Positions 8,160-18,358 are shown, counted from the stretch's first letter. The stretch: DNA of 64,000 nt from JAVJUV01 sp040220415 (GCA_040220415.1 JAVJUV010000119.1:62001-126000), one strand, 5' to 3'. Numbers and translations: made by a program. Notes: generated by a model not told the origin, from the sequence alone.

Positions 8160-8912
8160 TTACGAGTAGAGAGTGCCGCCGGTGTACCAGGCGGAGATTT
8201 TCTCTTCCTCGAGCTTTGTGATCTGCCCTGCGGTGCGAACCTGGGGCACGCCGTCGAAGCGGCTGGAATGCAGCGAGGCGACCATGATCCAGCGTGGCTG
8301 CACGCGGACCAGAGTCATCGGAACAAGTCGCTTCCCCGAGCCGTGCTCGGGCTCGAGTTCGATCTCGAGATAGCGCACTTCCTGTTCGGCTTCGTCGATC
8401 CACATGTCGGTGCAATGGGCGACGACCTGGTCGTCCTTCGAGAGAACCGGCATGCCGCGCGGGTCGCGACCGGCCGAGATGAAGAAGTTGTCGTTGCTCG
8501 CCATCGGGCCGATCTTTGGATGCCCGTGGGCGTTCATCTCGGGCACATCCTGACGCGGTGTCCAGGACGCCGGGCCGACGCCATCGATCATCGGGTCGCC
8601 GGTCGGAACCTGCGGGAAGCCCTCACCGACCTCCACCTTCTCCAGCGCGAGATTATCGCGGCGATGCTCGGCCTCGTTCTCCGCCGAGGGAACGGTCACT
8701 TCGCGTCCATCCGGGGTCTTGAAGGTCTTTGGCTTGGGAAGCGGAAATGGACCCTGGTTGGGCGATTGCGATCCGTCTTCCATCTCAAGCGGATAACCTT
8801 CACGCATGTTCTCGGTCTGCAGATAGTAAACCAGCGCAGCGAAGAAGAGCCAGAAGCCCCAGATGGCGAGGCTCGCCAGATCGAAGTTTCCGAAAAATGT
8901 GACACCGACCAT
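8160..8912 (-). CDS. puhA: Photosynthetic reaction centre H subunit
   Basis: 250-residue RC-H: a short periplasmic N-terminus, one membrane helix (LASLAIWGFWLFFAALVYYL) and a large cytoplasmic domain that caps the L/M dimer and shapes proton uptake to QB. Recognisable family stretches are YLQTENMREGYPLE near residue 30, SASRDPRG-like AGRDPRGMPVLS, and the C-terminal EEEKISAWYTGGTLYS. GGAGG sits 8 bases before the ATG. In Rhodobacter, puhA also has promoters inside the upstream lhaA gene; this cannot be shown here. Confidence 0.97.
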   Translation of the reverse strand: MVGVTFFGNFDLASLAIWGFWLFFAALVYYLQTENMREGYPLEMEDGSQSPNQGPFPLPKPKTFKTPDGREVTVPSAENEAEHRRDNLALEKVEVGEGFPQVPTGDPMIDGVGPASWTPRQDVPEMNAHGHPKIGPMASNDNFFISAGRDPRGMPVLSKDDQVVAHCTDMWIDEAEQEVRYLEIELEPEHGSGKRLVPMTLVRVQPRWIMVASLHSSRFDGVPQVRTAGQITKLEEEKISAWYTGGTLYS

Positions 8913-8930
8913 GTGTGTGTCCTCCGTGGG

Positions 8931-10373
8931 TTAGGTTGGAAAATCGGCAAGTCCGATCCTGCCGGTTCCCTGGTTGATCTGTTGCGGTTTCTGGAAAGCG
9001 AGACGCACGAGCGGACCCAGAACGATAAGGGTCGCAAACAGAAGCGCGATCTCGGTGTGATAAACGACGGAATAGCCCGTGCCGGGCGTGTTGAGAGTTT
9101 CGCCCAGGGCGCCGGACGCGGCCAGCGCACCCACACCGTCACGTATGGTGCCGCCAAGTGCGATGGCGACACCTGCTGCGGTTGCCTGCGCCGCGCCCCA
9201 GGCGCCAAGGGCAAGACCCTGGCCGGCCTTTTGTCCCATGGGCAACGTCATGGCTGCGGTAAGCGTGGCAACGGCGAACAACCCGCCGCCCAACCCGATG
9301 CCGAAGGCACCGGCATAGAACAGTGGCGGCGAATTCATCGGATCGGCGAAGATCACCGCCGAAAAGGCCGCAAGACCGATAAGGATGCCGCGGACGCACA
9401 TCCGGTAGGGGCTGAAGTCCTGCTTCAGCCAGCGTGCCGCCAAGGCGAAACCGATCAAGGCACCAGATGCCCAGAGCGCGGTCAGCAGAGTGGTCGCCGA
9501 TACGGACAGCCCCAGGATTTCGCCGCCGTATGGCTCCAGCAGAACATCCTGCATGTTGAACGCCATGGTTCCCAGGAAGACCACGACCAACAGCCGTCCT
9601 GCGTCGCCGCCGGACGTGAAGTCGGCCCAGGCATCGGCGAATTTCGGTCGTGGCGCGGCCCGTTCCTCGCGTGTCATCGGCCGGACACTCTCCTGTTTCC
9701 AGAGAGCGACCAGGTTCAGCAGAAGGGTCACGACAGCGGTGCCCTGAACCACCTGGATCAGCCGCAGATGCGAGAAATCGCGCAGGAGCCAGCCGACGAT
9801 GATCGCCGAGATGCCCATGCCGATCAGGAACATGACGTAGAGCAGGGCCACGACTCGCGGACGGGTCTCCTCGGTAGCGCGGTCAGAGGCCAATGCCAGC
9901 CCGGCCGTCTGGGTCATATGAAGACCAAGACCGGTCAGCAGGAACGCCAGGCCCGCTCCCAGTTCCCCGGCCCATCCAGGGCCAAGCGTCTGGGTTCCGC
10001 CAAGTATGATCAGCGCGAAGGGCATGATGGCGAGGCCGCCGAACTGCCAAAGGGATCCGAACCAGAGGTAAGGCACACGCTTCCATCCGATGGCACTTCT
10101 GTGCGTGTCCGACCGGAATCCCAGAAGCGCCCGGAAAGGAGCGACGAGGACTGGCAAAGCGATCATCGTGGCGACGATCATGGCCGGCACGCCCAGCTCG
10201 ACGATCATCACGCGATTGAGGGTGCCAAGCAGCATCACCGTCGCCATGCCAACTGATATCTGGAACAGCGACAGCCGTAGAAGCTGGCCCAACGGCAAGT
10301 GCTCGGACGCCGCATCCGCAAATGGCAGGAAGCGGGTGCCGAGACGCTTGACGATGGACCGCGTCAGTATCAT
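8931..10373 (-). CDS. lhaA: Light-harvesting 1 assembly protein LhaA (PucC/MFS family)
   Basis: 480-residue, about 12-helix transporter-like protein of the PucC family. Members bind (bacterio)chlorophyll and help assemble LH1. Typical blocks are LFQISVGMATVMLLGTLNRV near residue 35 and LEPYGGEILGLSVSATTLLT in the middle. The ATG at 10371-10373 overlaps the bchM stop as ATGA. An upstream in-frame start would add 57 residues encoded inside bchM and is unlikely. The position between bchM and puhA is the classic F1696/lhaA slot. Confidence 0.94.
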   Translation of the reverse strand: MILTRSIVKRLGTRFLPFADAASEHLPLGQLLRLSLFQISVGMATVMLLGTLNRVMIVELGVPAMIVATMIALPVLVAPFRALLGFRSDTHRSAIGWKRVPYLWFGSLWQFGGLAIMPFALIILGGTQTLGPGWAGELGAGLAFLLTGLGLHMTQTAGLALASDRATEETRPRVVALLYVMFLIGMGISAIIVGWLLRDFSHLRLIQVVQGTAVVTLLLNLVALWKQESVRPMTREERAAPRPKFADAWADFTSGGDAGRLLVVVFLGTMAFNMQDVLLEPYGGEILGLSVSATTLLTALWASGALIGFALAARWLKQDFSPYRMCVRGILIGLAAFSAVIFADPMNSPPLFYAGAFGIGLGGGLFAVATLTAAMTLPMGQKAGQGLALGAWGAAQATAAGVAIALGGTIRDGVGALAASGALGETLNTPGTGYSVVYHTEIALLFATLIVLGPLVRLAFQKPQQINQGTGRIGLADFPT

Positions 10374-11053
10374 CCGCGCGCCTCCAGGGCCTGAGAAATG
10401 TAGAAACCGCGTGAGATCCGTGCGTGCTCCACAAGCTCGGTTGCAAAGCCGCAGTTGCTCAACGCTTTCTGGATGGTACTTGCGCGATGAGGTTGGATCG
10501 CCGGAGACCGGTCGCCCCGCGGAAACGCCTTGCCCGCCCACCACATTGCAACGAGCAGCGAGGTTCTCGGAGCGACGGTGAAAGCAAGCGAACCGGTCGA
10601 TAGACGCGCAGTCAGCCCCCCCAAAGCACGGGCGATATCGTCCGCGCTGTAGTGGATAAGGCTGTCCATCGCGACGGCAGCGTCAAAACTGCCAAGCGAC
10701 GGGTCCAGCATGTCGCCGGCACGGTAGGTGATACGCCCGGCAAGATGATCGGGCGTGCGGCGGCGGGCAACGTCGAGGAGGGACGGCGAAATGTCTATGG
10801 CAGTGACGTAGGCGCCGCGCTCGGCCAATTCCATCGCCATCTGCCCGGCACCGCATCCCGCGTCCAGCACGCGCGCGCCGGTCAGGTCGGAAGGCAGGAT
10901 TGACAAAAGCTCTGCCCGCATGGCGTCCCGGCCTTCGCGTACGGTTTGGCGGATACGGCTGACGGGCGCGTCAGAGGTCAGCGCTTCCCACGTCCGCGAA
11001 GCCGTCCGGTCAAAGTACGTCTCAAGCCGTTCCCGGGTGGCTTCGTACGTCAT
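10370..11053 (-). CDS. bchM: Mg-protoporphyrin IX O-methyltransferase
   Basis: 227-residue SAM-dependent methyltransferase that esterifies the ring-C propionate of Mg-protoporphyrin. Motif I is ARVLDAGCGAGQMAMELAER near residue 60, with the acidic motif VTAIDISPSLLDVARRR after it. The ATG at 11051-11053 shares its A with the bchL stop (TGATG). Its substrate comes from Mg chelatase (BchH in the same operon, BchI/D at 44-46.7 kb), and its product feeds AcsF. Confidence 0.96.
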   Translation of the reverse strand: MTYEATRERLETYFDRTASRTWEALTSDAPVSRIRQTVREGRDAMRAELLSILPSDLTGARVLDAGCGAGQMAMELAERGAYVTAIDISPSLLDVARRRTPDHLAGRITYRAGDMLDPSLGSFDAAVAMDSLIHYSADDIARALGGLTARLSTGSLAFTVAPRTSLLVAMWWAGKAFPRGDRSPAIQPHRASTIQKALSNCGFATELVEHARISRGFYISQALEARG

Positions 11054-11985
11054 CAATCGAACCCCAGAAGTTCAAAGATTTCACGGTCGGGCAGGGCCGA
11101 CGGCAGAACCGGATCCTCGGAAACCGAACTCCAGAGCTTTTCGGCAAGCGCCACATACTCGGCACGGGCCATCAGGATGTCATCCTCGTCGGGCATCTCG
11201 AACAGGGTTTTCTTCTTGAGACGCGAGCGGCGAATGGCGTCGTAGTCGGGCATATGCGCAAGGCGCTTGAAGCCGACAGTGTCGCAGTAGCGGTCGACTT
11301 CGTCGGTGGCTTTCGAGCGGTTTGCGATGCACCCCGCAAGCCGGACGCCGTAGTTTTTCGACTTGGCCTCGACTGCTGCGATGATGCGGTTCATCGCATA
11401 GATGGAATCGAAGTCGTTTGCCGTCACGATCACCGCTCGGTCGGCGTGCTGAAGCGGTGCTGCGAAACCGCCGCAGACCACGTCGCCCAGGACGTCGAAG
11501 ATCACCACATCGGTGTCTTCCAGCATGTGATGCTGTTTCAGCAGTTTGACGGTCTGGCCCACGACATAGCCTCCGCAACCCGTGCCCGCCGGCGGACCAC
11601 CGGCCTCGACGCACATGACGCCGCCCCAACCCTCGAACATGAAGTCTTCCGGACGCAGTTCCTCGGCGTGAAAGTCGACCTCTTTCAGAATATCGATAAC
11701 GGTCGGCACCAGAGAACCGGTCAGCGTAAATGTCGAATCGTGCTTGGGATCGCAACCGATCTGCAGGACACGTTTGCCAAGCGTGGAAAACGCGGCCGAC
11801 AGGTTCGACGACGTCGTCGACTTCCCGATCCCGCCCTTGCCGTAGACCGAAAACACCTTGGCGCCCTCGATTTTCAGACTGTCGTCCTGGTGCACCTGCA
11901 CCGATCCCTCGCCATCCTCACCGCGCCGGATCTGTCCGGCAGCGGCGCGAAGGCGGGGAACGTCGATGTCATCTCTAGGGCTCAT
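11053..11985 (-). CDS. bchL: Light-independent protochlorophyllide reductase, iron-sulfur ATPase subunit
   Basis: 310-residue NifH-like protein. The P-loop YGKGGIGKSTTSSNL lies near residue 45. The two [4Fe-4S] cysteines sit in GGVMCVEAGGP and GDVVCGGFAAP. As a homodimer it passes electrons with ATP hydrolysis to BchN-BchB, which reduces ring D of protochlorophyllide in the dark. I chose the ATG at 11983-11985 because GGAGG lies 4-5 bases before it; the longer frame adds 17 unconserved residues. Its [4Fe-4S] cluster is oxygen-sensitive in the family, yet it shares an operon with the oxygen-dependent AcsF. Confidence 0.97.
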   Translation of the reverse strand: MSPRDDIDVPRLRAAAGQIRRGEDGEGSVQVHQDDSLKIEGAKVFSVYGKGGIGKSTTSSNLSAAFSTLGKRVLQIGCDPKHDSTFTLTGSLVPTVIDILKEVDFHAEELRPEDFMFEGWGGVMCVEAGGPPAGTGCGGYVVGQTVKLLKQHHMLEDTDVVIFDVLGDVVCGGFAAPLQHADRAVIVTANDFDSIYAMNRIIAAVEAKSKNYGVRLAGCIANRSKATDEVDRYCDTVGFKRLAHMPDYDAIRRSRLKKKTLFEMPDEDDILMARAEYVALAEKLWSSVSEDPVLPSALPDREIFELLGFD

Positions 11986-12001
11986 GTTTCCTCCAAGGCG
12001 G

Positions 12002-15000
12002 CTATTCGGCCGCAATTCCTTCCATCCGGTCCTCAAGCTCGTCCGCTGCGCCCTGAAGGGCTGCCAGCGTTGCTTCGTCCGGTTTCCAGTAGTTTCTGTC
12101 GCTTGCTTCCAGCAGACGGTTTGCCATCCGCACGCTGGCTTGCGGATTCAAGGCCGCCAGCCGCTTGCGCATCGCTTCGTCCAGCACAAATGTCTCCGAG
12201 ATCCGCTGATAAACCCACGGGTCCACCTGGCCGGTCGTTGCCGACCAGCCCATCGTGTTCGTCACGTGCGCCTCGATCTGCCGGACGCCCTCGTGTCCGT
12301 GTTCCAGAAGGCTTTCGTAGAACTTCGGATTCAGGCTGCGGCTCCGCGTTTCGAGGGCGATCTGATCCTTCAGGGTCCGGATCTTGCCGGCGCCGCGGGT
12401 TTGATCCGAGATGTAGACAGGCGCCTCTTTGCCCCGGGCGCGCTTCACGGCGCGCGAGATGCCGCCCAGAGTGTCGAAGTAGTGGTCCACCGAGGTTACC
12501 CCCAGTTCGACGGACTCGAGGTTCTGGTAAGCCAGTTCGACGTCCTGCAGGGTTTTTTGCAGCAGAGCCGCGTTCTTCGCGGCCTTTCCGTGGCGGGAAT
12601 AGGCAAACGATTTTCGCGCCTCGTAGGCATCGGCCAGTTCGTCCTCGTCACCGAAGGCGGAGCTGTCGACAAGCTGGTTCACGTTCGAGCCATATGCTCC
12701 CTCGGCATTCGAGAAGACGCGAAGCGATGCGGTTTCCATGTCGCATCCCATTTTCTCGGCATAAGCCAGCGCATGGGTGCGGATGAAATTCAGTTCAAGC
12801 GGCTCTTCCGCGGTTGCCGCTTTCCAGGCCGCTTCGGCCAGCATCTTGGTCTGAAGAGGCAGCAGATCGCGGAAAATTCCCGAAAGGGTCATCACGACAT
12901 CGATTCTGGGCCGCCCCAGTTCCACGAGCGGGATCAGGTCGGCGCCGGACAGGCGTCCAAAGCTGTCGAAACGCGGCTTCGCGCCCATCAGGGCCAGCGC
13001 CTGACCGATCGGGCCGCCATCGGATTTGATGTTGTCGGAACCCCAGAGAACCAGCGCGACCGATCGGGGCAGAACAGGGTGCGCTTCCAGAAGACGCTCG
13101 GCCTGTGCCTTGCCATCGGCAAGCGCGAATGCGGTCGGCATCCTGAACGGATCGAACGCATGGATGTTCCGGCCTGTCGGCAGGATTTCGCGCGACCGGA
13201 TCAGATCGCCGCCGGGAACGGGCGCGATGAACCGTGCATCGAGGGCGCGCAGGATCGCCGGGATCTCGGTCTGTTGCTGCAACTGGTTGTCAAGAGTTCC
13301 CCGTGCCTTGGCGTCAAGGTCCGGGATCGCGTCCAGAAGGGCCGCGCGGCGGTTATCCGTCATCGGGCGCCCGACGATGTGAAGGCCATCGGGGATAAGC
13401 GCTGCCTCGGTCTCGAGAAGCGTCAGCCAAAGCCGATCGGGGTCTGTTCCATCCAGGTCGACGGCTTCGGCCTGGGTGCTGATAAGGCCGGCCAGATCGT
13501 CCCGCTCCGCTGCGCCAGGCGCCAGGGCACGCCACCGCGTCACACTGTCCTTCAGCTCCAGAAGCCCTTTGTAGAGACCTGCCGAGGCCAGCGGCGGCGT
13601 CAGATGCGTTATCGTGACTGCGTTCGAACGTCGCTTGGCAAGCGTCGCCTCGGACGGATTGTTGGCCGCGTAGAGGTAGATGTTCGGAACCTCGCCGATC
13701 AGGCGGTCGGGCCAGTCGCGCGCGCCCAGGCCCGCCTGCTTCCCGGGCATGAACTCCAAAGCTCCATGCATGCCGAAATGCAGGATCGCGTCTGCCTGGT
13801 ACGTGTTGCGAAGCCAGAGATAGAACTGGACGAAAGCGTGGGTCGGAGCGAAGCCCTTTTCGAAAAGCAGGCGCATCGGGTCGCCTTCGTAGCCGAAGGC
13901 TGGCTGGACGCCGACGAAAACCTTGCCGAACTGCCGGCCAAGGATGAAGACGCCCCGTCCATCGGATTGGTGCCGCCCGGGCGCCGGCCCCCAGGCCTCT
14001 TCGATTTCCGCAAGGGTCGGAGTGTTCCGAACGATGGTGTCCGAATCGACATGAGCCGCGACATTTGCGTCCTGCCCGTGTTGACCGGCGTTACCGGCAA
14101 GGATGGCCTGCCGCAGACCATCGACCGTATCGGGCGGCTCCACATCGTAGCCCTCCGCCTTCATCGCGTTCAGTGTGTTGAATAGACTTTCGAAAACAGA
14201 GAGATAAGCTGCCGTTCCAACCGCGCCGGCGTTTGGCGGAAAGCCGAACAGAACGATGGCGACGTTGCGCTCGGACACTTTCTTGCGGCGCAGGCGCGCA
14301 AGCCGCGAGACCTTTTCCGTCAGCGAGACGATCCGTTCTGTGCAGGGCGCCATCGCGCGGGCTTCGACCCCGCCTGCGCATTGACGATGGCAGCCGGTAC
14401 AGGTGGTTTCCCCGTGGCGACCCGCAAACACCGTCGGGTTGGTAGCACCGTCGATCTCGGGCAGGGCGACAAGCATCGTCGTTTCGACCGGGCCAAGGCC
14501 GCCTGACGCTTTCGCCCATTGACCCAATGTCAGGAATTCAAGGGGGTGAGCGGCAACATAAGGCACATCCAGCGTCGTGAGCGTTTCGACGGCTGCTTCG
14601 CTGTCGTTATAGGCCGGGCCGCCGACAAGGCTGAAACCGGTCAGCGAGACAAGTACGTCGATCTTGCCCTTGAAGTAGGCGTCGATTGCAGGTCTGCCGT
14701 CCAGTCCACCGGCAAAGGCCGGCAAGCACTTGATCCCGGCATTCTCGAAGCTTCGAATGACCGCGTCGTAATGCGCCGTGTCCGAGGCCAGCACATAGGA
14801 GCGCATCATCAGCAGGCCGACAGTCGACACCGGATTTCTCGGTCCGGGCAGGTCACCGGGATCGGTGGTAATCCGATCCTTCAGATCCGGATGATAAAGG
14901 CCGACATCCGGATACTCGACCGGGGCCTTCGCCTTCGTTCCTCGCCAGTCGTCACGGCTTGCATAGCGCGAGAGCAGGAACCGGATCATCTCTTCGACGT

Positions 15001-15547
15001 TGTCGTCGGACCCGCCCAGCCAGTACTGCATCATGAGAAACCAGGCGCGAAGGTCCTGTGCCTTGCCCGGGATGTATCTCAGGATGCGCGGCAGCCGGCG
15101 CAGAAGCTTCATCTGCTTTTCGCCCGAAGCGCTGGATGGTTTGCCCGAACCGCGTAGTTTTTTCAGCAACCGAACAGCAGCCGATGACGGCATGGACATG
15201 TCCAGATCGCCCATCTTCGTCAGCTTGACGATCTGACCATCGGCAACCATCCCGACGAACGCATCGGCGGTTTCCCGAGCGCGCTGCAGTTCCGGCAGGA
15301 TCGCCTTGATGTGCTCTTCGAGGAACAAAAGGTTTGTGATGACGATGTCGGCCGCGAGAACGGCTTCGCGGGCTGCGACCAGCGCGCATTCCTTTTCAGC
15401 CCATTCGGCTGCGGCATGCACCGTGACCGTCAGTCCCGGAAACTCGCTGGCCAGGCGCGCTTCGACCCGGGCGCAGGGCCCCGCGGCATGCGCATCGAGC
15501 GTGACAATGGCCACGCGATAGCCGGATATCAGGCTGTCATCGCGCAT
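12002..15547 (-). CDS. bchH: Magnesium chelatase subunit H
   Basis: 1181-residue porphyrin-binding subunit of Mg chelatase, the step that commits protoporphyrin IX to bacteriochlorophyll. The length is normal for BchH. The region TGCHRQCAGGVEARAMAPCT and the CobN-like core LHFGMHGALEFMPGKQAGLG are family marks. The ATG at 15545-15547 overlaps the 3' end of bchB by 11 bases. The longer frame would reach 31 codons into bchB and is not needed. The partner subunits BchI and BchD lie at 44-46.7 kb. Confidence 0.97.
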   Translation of the reverse strand: MRDDSLISGYRVAIVTLDAHAAGPCARVEARLASEFPGLTVTVHAAAEWAEKECALVAAREAVLAADIVITNLLFLEEHIKAILPELQRARETADAFVGMVADGQIVKLTKMGDLDMSMPSSAAVRLLKKLRGSGKPSSASGEKQMKLLRRLPRILRYIPGKAQDLRAWFLMMQYWLGGSDDNVEEMIRFLLSRYASRDDWRGTKAKAPVEYPDVGLYHPDLKDRITTDPGDLPGPRNPVSTVGLLMMRSYVLASDTAHYDAVIRSFENAGIKCLPAFAGGLDGRPAIDAYFKGKIDVLVSLTGFSLVGGPAYNDSEAAVETLTTLDVPYVAAHPLEFLTLGQWAKASGGLGPVETTMLVALPEIDGATNPTVFAGRHGETTCTGCHRQCAGGVEARAMAPCTERIVSLTEKVSRLARLRRKKVSERNVAIVLFGFPPNAGAVGTAAYLSVFESLFNTLNAMKAEGYDVEPPDTVDGLRQAILAGNAGQHGQDANVAAHVDSDTIVRNTPTLAEIEEAWGPAPGRHQSDGRGVFILGRQFGKVFVGVQPAFGYEGDPMRLLFEKGFAPTHAFVQFYLWLRNTYQADAILHFGMHGALEFMPGKQAGLGARDWPDRLIGEVPNIYLYAANNPSEATLAKRRSNAVTITHLTPPLASAGLYKGLLELKDSVTRWRALAPGAAERDDLAGLISTQAEAVDLDGTDPDRLWLTLLETEAALIPDGLHIVGRPMTDNRRAALLDAIPDLDAKARGTLDNQLQQQTEIPAILRALDARFIAPVPGGDLIRSREILPTGRNIHAFDPFRMPTAFALADGKAQAERLLEAHPVLPRSVALVLWGSDNIKSDGGPIGQALALMGAKPRFDSFGRLSGADLIPLVELGRPRIDVVMTLSGIFRDLLPLQTKMLAEAAWKAATAEEPLELNFIRTHALAYAEKMGCDMETASLRVFSNAEGAYGSNVNQLVDSSAFGDEDELADAYEARKSFAYSRHGKAAKNAALLQKTLQDVELAYQNLESVELGVTSVDHYFDTLGGISRAVKRARGKEAPVYISDQTRGAGKIRTLKDQIALETRSRSLNPKFYESLLEHGHEGVRQIEAHVTNTMGWSATTGQVDPWVYQRISETFVLDEAMRKRLAALNPQASVRMANRLLEASDRNYWKPDEATLAALQGAADELEDRMEGIAAE

Positions 15548-17060
15548 AATGAGCTTTTGCCTCGTACAGTGTTTCAACGCTGATCTCGTGGACACCGCGT
15601 TCGGCCGCGAAGGCTTCGGTGTTGCGCCGAGCCTTGCCACGGACGAAGAAGGGGACTTTGCGAAGTTCCGTTTCCGCTTCGGTCAGCCAGACGATTTCGG
15701 CATTGGTGTTCGCGGGCTGTGCAGGTTCGGCAGCGGGTTCCTGCCGTTGGGCGGTGCCACCATGATGACTGGGACCGGCCGAATCGTGGAACTCGAAATC
15801 CTCGCGGAACATGGTCAGAAGGTGCTCTTCCAGCCCCATAACAAGAGGATGGACCCAGGTATCGAAGATCACGTTCGCGCCCTCCCAACCCATCTGGGGC
15901 GAGTAGCGGGCGGGGAAATCCTGAACGTGGACCGGCGCCGAGATGACAGCACAGGGAATGCCCAGGCGCTTGCCGATATGGCGTTCCATCTGGGTACCTA
16001 AGATCAGTTCCGGCGCAGCGTCGGCGATGGCGCGCTCGACCTCGAGGTAGTCGTCGGTGATCAGTGCTTCGACGCCATATTCCTTCGCCAGGGCGCGGAT
16101 CTGTCGGGCGAATTCGCGGTTGTAGCAGCCGACGCCGACCACATCGAAGCCCATCTCGTCGCGGGCGATCTGCGCTGCGGCCGCGGCGTGGGTCGCATCC
16201 CCGAAGATGAAGACGCGCTTGCCGGTCAGATAGGTGGAGTCGACGGATTCGGCGTACCATGGCTGGCGCAAGCGGGTTTCGTCTGCGCGAGGGGCAAGAC
16301 CGGTAATCTCCGCGACCTCGGCGATGAAATCGCGGGTGGCGCCCGTTCCGATCGGGACGGTCTTGGTGAAGGGCTGGCCGAAAGTTTTCTCAAGCCAGCG
16401 CGCCGCCGTTTCGGCCGTCTCGGGATAGAGGAGAACGTTGAAATGTGCCGCAGGGATACGCTTGATGTCCTCGGGCGACGAGCCCATGGGGGCGACGACG
16501 TTCACGTCGATACCCATGTCGTTCAGAAGTGATGTCACCTCGACCACGTCGTCACGATGACGAAAGCCAAGGCCGGTCGGCCCGATCAGGTTGGCGGTGA
16601 CGTTCGAAGTTCTGGGTTGTTCCTTGGCCAGATGGCGCACGATCTGAAAGAAGGTCTCGTCCGCGCCGAAGTTTTCCTTGCGCTGATAGGAAGGCAACTC
16701 CAGCGGAATGACTGGCACCGGCAAGCCCATCGCCTCGGCAAGACCGCCCGGATCGTCCTGGATCAGTTCCGCGGTGCACGACGATCCGACGATCATCGCC
16801 TGCGGCTGGAACCGTTCATAGGCTTCGCGCGCGGCGGTCGAGAAAAGGTTCGCCGTGTCAGACCCGAGATCTCGCGCCTGGAACGTGGTGTAGGTGACCG
16901 GCGGACGATGGTTTCGCCTTTCGATCATCGTGAAAAGCAGATCGGCGTAGGTGTCGCCCTGCGGAGCGTGCAGCACATAGTGCAAACCCGTCATGCCGGT
17001 TGCGACGCGCATGGCGCCGACGTGTGGCGGGCCTTCGTATGTCCAGACCGTCAGCTTCAT
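15537..17060 (-). CDS. bchB: Light-independent protochlorophyllide reductase subunit B
   Basis: 507-residue NifK-like subunit. The N-terminus MKLTVWTYEGPPHVGAMRVA is highly typical and fixes the start at 17058-17060, which overlaps the bchN stop as ATGA. A conserved Cys lies in VGSSCTAELIQDDPGG. The C-terminal PCP_red-like domain (WLTEAETELRKVPFFVRGKA) is present. It forms the heterotetramer with BchN that holds the [4Fe-4S] NB cluster and the substrate pocket. Confidence 0.97.
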   Translation of the reverse strand: MKLTVWTYEGPPHVGAMRVATGMTGLHYVLHAPQGDTYADLLFTMIERRNHRPPVTYTTFQARDLGSDTANLFSTAAREAYERFQPQAMIVGSSCTAELIQDDPGGLAEAMGLPVPVIPLELPSYQRKENFGADETFFQIVRHLAKEQPRTSNVTANLIGPTGLGFRHRDDVVEVTSLLNDMGIDVNVVAPMGSSPEDIKRIPAAHFNVLLYPETAETAARWLEKTFGQPFTKTVPIGTGATRDFIAEVAEITGLAPRADETRLRQPWYAESVDSTYLTGKRVFIFGDATHAAAAAQIARDEMGFDVVGVGCYNREFARQIRALAKEYGVEALITDDYLEVERAIADAAPELILGTQMERHIGKRLGIPCAVISAPVHVQDFPARYSPQMGWEGANVIFDTWVHPLVMGLEEHLLTMFREDFEFHDSAGPSHHGGTAQRQEPAAEPAQPANTNAEIVWLTEAETELRKVPFFVRGKARRNTEAFAAERGVHEISVETLYEAKAHYAR

Positions 17061-18358
17061 TCCGCGGCCACCATTCTGTTGGGGTGACTGGCGTGCAGCA
17101 AAGCCTTGCGGCGCAGCGGACGAGCGAAGAGTTCCGCAAGGTCTCCGGCCTGCTCGTAAAAATGGACGGGCGTGAAAACCAGTTCGATGGCCCATTTGGT
17201 GGTCAGGCCGTCGGCCTCCAGAGGATTGGCCAGACCAAGGCCGCAAACGGTCAGGTCGGCGCGCGCCGACCGGGCACGGTCAAGTTGCTTTTCGACATGC
17301 TGACCTTCGGAAATCGTCGTGAGCGGCAAGAGATCGAGATCGGGTCCGGTCAGAGTCTTGTGGAGGAACGGGGTGCCTACCTCGACTGCCTTCATGCCGC
17401 ATTCACGCGTCAGGAATCGCGCCAGCGGGATCTCAAGCTGGCTGTCGGGGAAGAAGAAGATGCGCTTGCCGCGCAGTGTCTCGGCCTGTCGGGCGATGGC
17501 GGCGCGTGCGCGGGCACGTGGCGCTTCGGTGACCTTGGTCACATGCTCGCGGGAAATTCCGAAGGTCTCGGCAATGGCCTCAAGCCAAAGCGTCGTGCCC
17601 TCCTCGCCGAAGGGGAACGGAGCAGGGATATGCGCGGCACCGCTTCTATCAAGAGCCGCTGCCGTATCGCCGAGGAAGGGCTGACACATCGCGTAATGCG
17701 TGTTCTCGCCGATGGAAGGAAGATCCTCGACCCGACGCGAGGGCAGGCAGGATACGGCCTGGATACCGATATCGTTCAAGAGCCGAAGCGCCTGGTCCTC
17801 GACCACGTCGGGAAGAGCTCCAACCAGAAGCAGTTGCCGCTTATCGGTTGTGGCCATCTGCGGAACCAAAGCCGCCAGGCACGCATCTTCGCCCTGGGTG
17901 AAGGTGGTCTCGATTCCCGAGCCCGAGAAGTTGACGACCCGAACATTCGGCCCGTGGACACCGTTCAAACGTTCAGCCGCGCGCGCCAGATCCAGCTTGA
18001 TCACTTCCGAAGGGCAGGAACCGACCAGGAAAAGCTGCTTGATGTCGGGACGGCGGGAGAGAAGGCGCTCGACTTCACGATCAAGCTCATCGTGCGCGTC
18101 CGCCATGCCGGCGAGATCCTTCTCTTCGAGAATCGCCGTGCCGAATCGCGGTTCCGCGAAAATCATGACGCCCGCGGCGGATTGCAGAAGATGGGCGCAG
18201 GTTCGCGACCCCACGACAAGGAAGAAGGCATCCTGCATCTTGCGGTGCAGCCAGATGATTCCGGTCAGGCCGCAAAAGACCTCGTGCTGTCCGCGTTCTT
18301 TCAGAACGGGCGCATCGCGGCAGCCACCATCGGCGGGATATGTACCCGCGACGGTCAT
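17057..18358 (-). CDS. bchN: Light-independent protochlorophyllide reductase subunit N
   Basis: 433-residue NifD-like subunit. The three cysteines that bind the NB cluster in characterised BchN are present at C29 (VFCGLTG), C54 (SRTCAHLL) and C115 (VGSCPSEV). FPDSQLEIPLARFLTRECGM is another family block. The start overlaps the bchF stop as ATGA, and the end overlaps bchB the same way, so the pair is translationally coupled. It makes chlorophyllide a from protochlorophyllide with BchB and BchL. Confidence 0.97.
   Translation of the reverse strand: MTVAGTYPADGGCRDAPVLKERGQHEVFCGLTGIIWLHRKMQDAFFLVVGSRTCAHLLQSAAGVMIFAEPRFGTAILEEKDLAGMADAHDELDREVERLLSRRPDIKQLFLVGSCPSEVIKLDLARAAERLNGVHGPNVRVVNFSGSGIETTFTQGEDACLAALVPQMATTDKRQLLLVGALPDVVEDQALRLLNDIGIQAVSCLPSRRVEDLPSIGENTHYAMCQPFLGDTAAALDRSGAAHIPAPFPFGEEGTTLWLEAIAETFGISREHVTKVTEAPRARARAAIARQAETLRGKRIFFFPDSQLEIPLARFLTRECGMKAVEVGTPFLHKTLTGPDLDLLPLTTISEGQHVEKQLDRARSARADLTVCGLGLANPLEADGLTTKWAIELVFTPVHFYEQAGDLAELFARPLRRKALLHASHPNRMVAAE

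Noticed and set aside
8082..10256. 724-codon plus-strand open frame opposite puhA and lhaA
   Set aside because: It lies antisense to two well-supported genes, is rich in Arg, His, Gln and Asp as expected for a GC-rich shadow frame, and has no SD or recognisable domain.
11858..14185. 775-codon plus-strand open frame opposite bchL/bchH
   Set aside because: Antisense shadow of bchH; composition and lack of any domain argue against coding.
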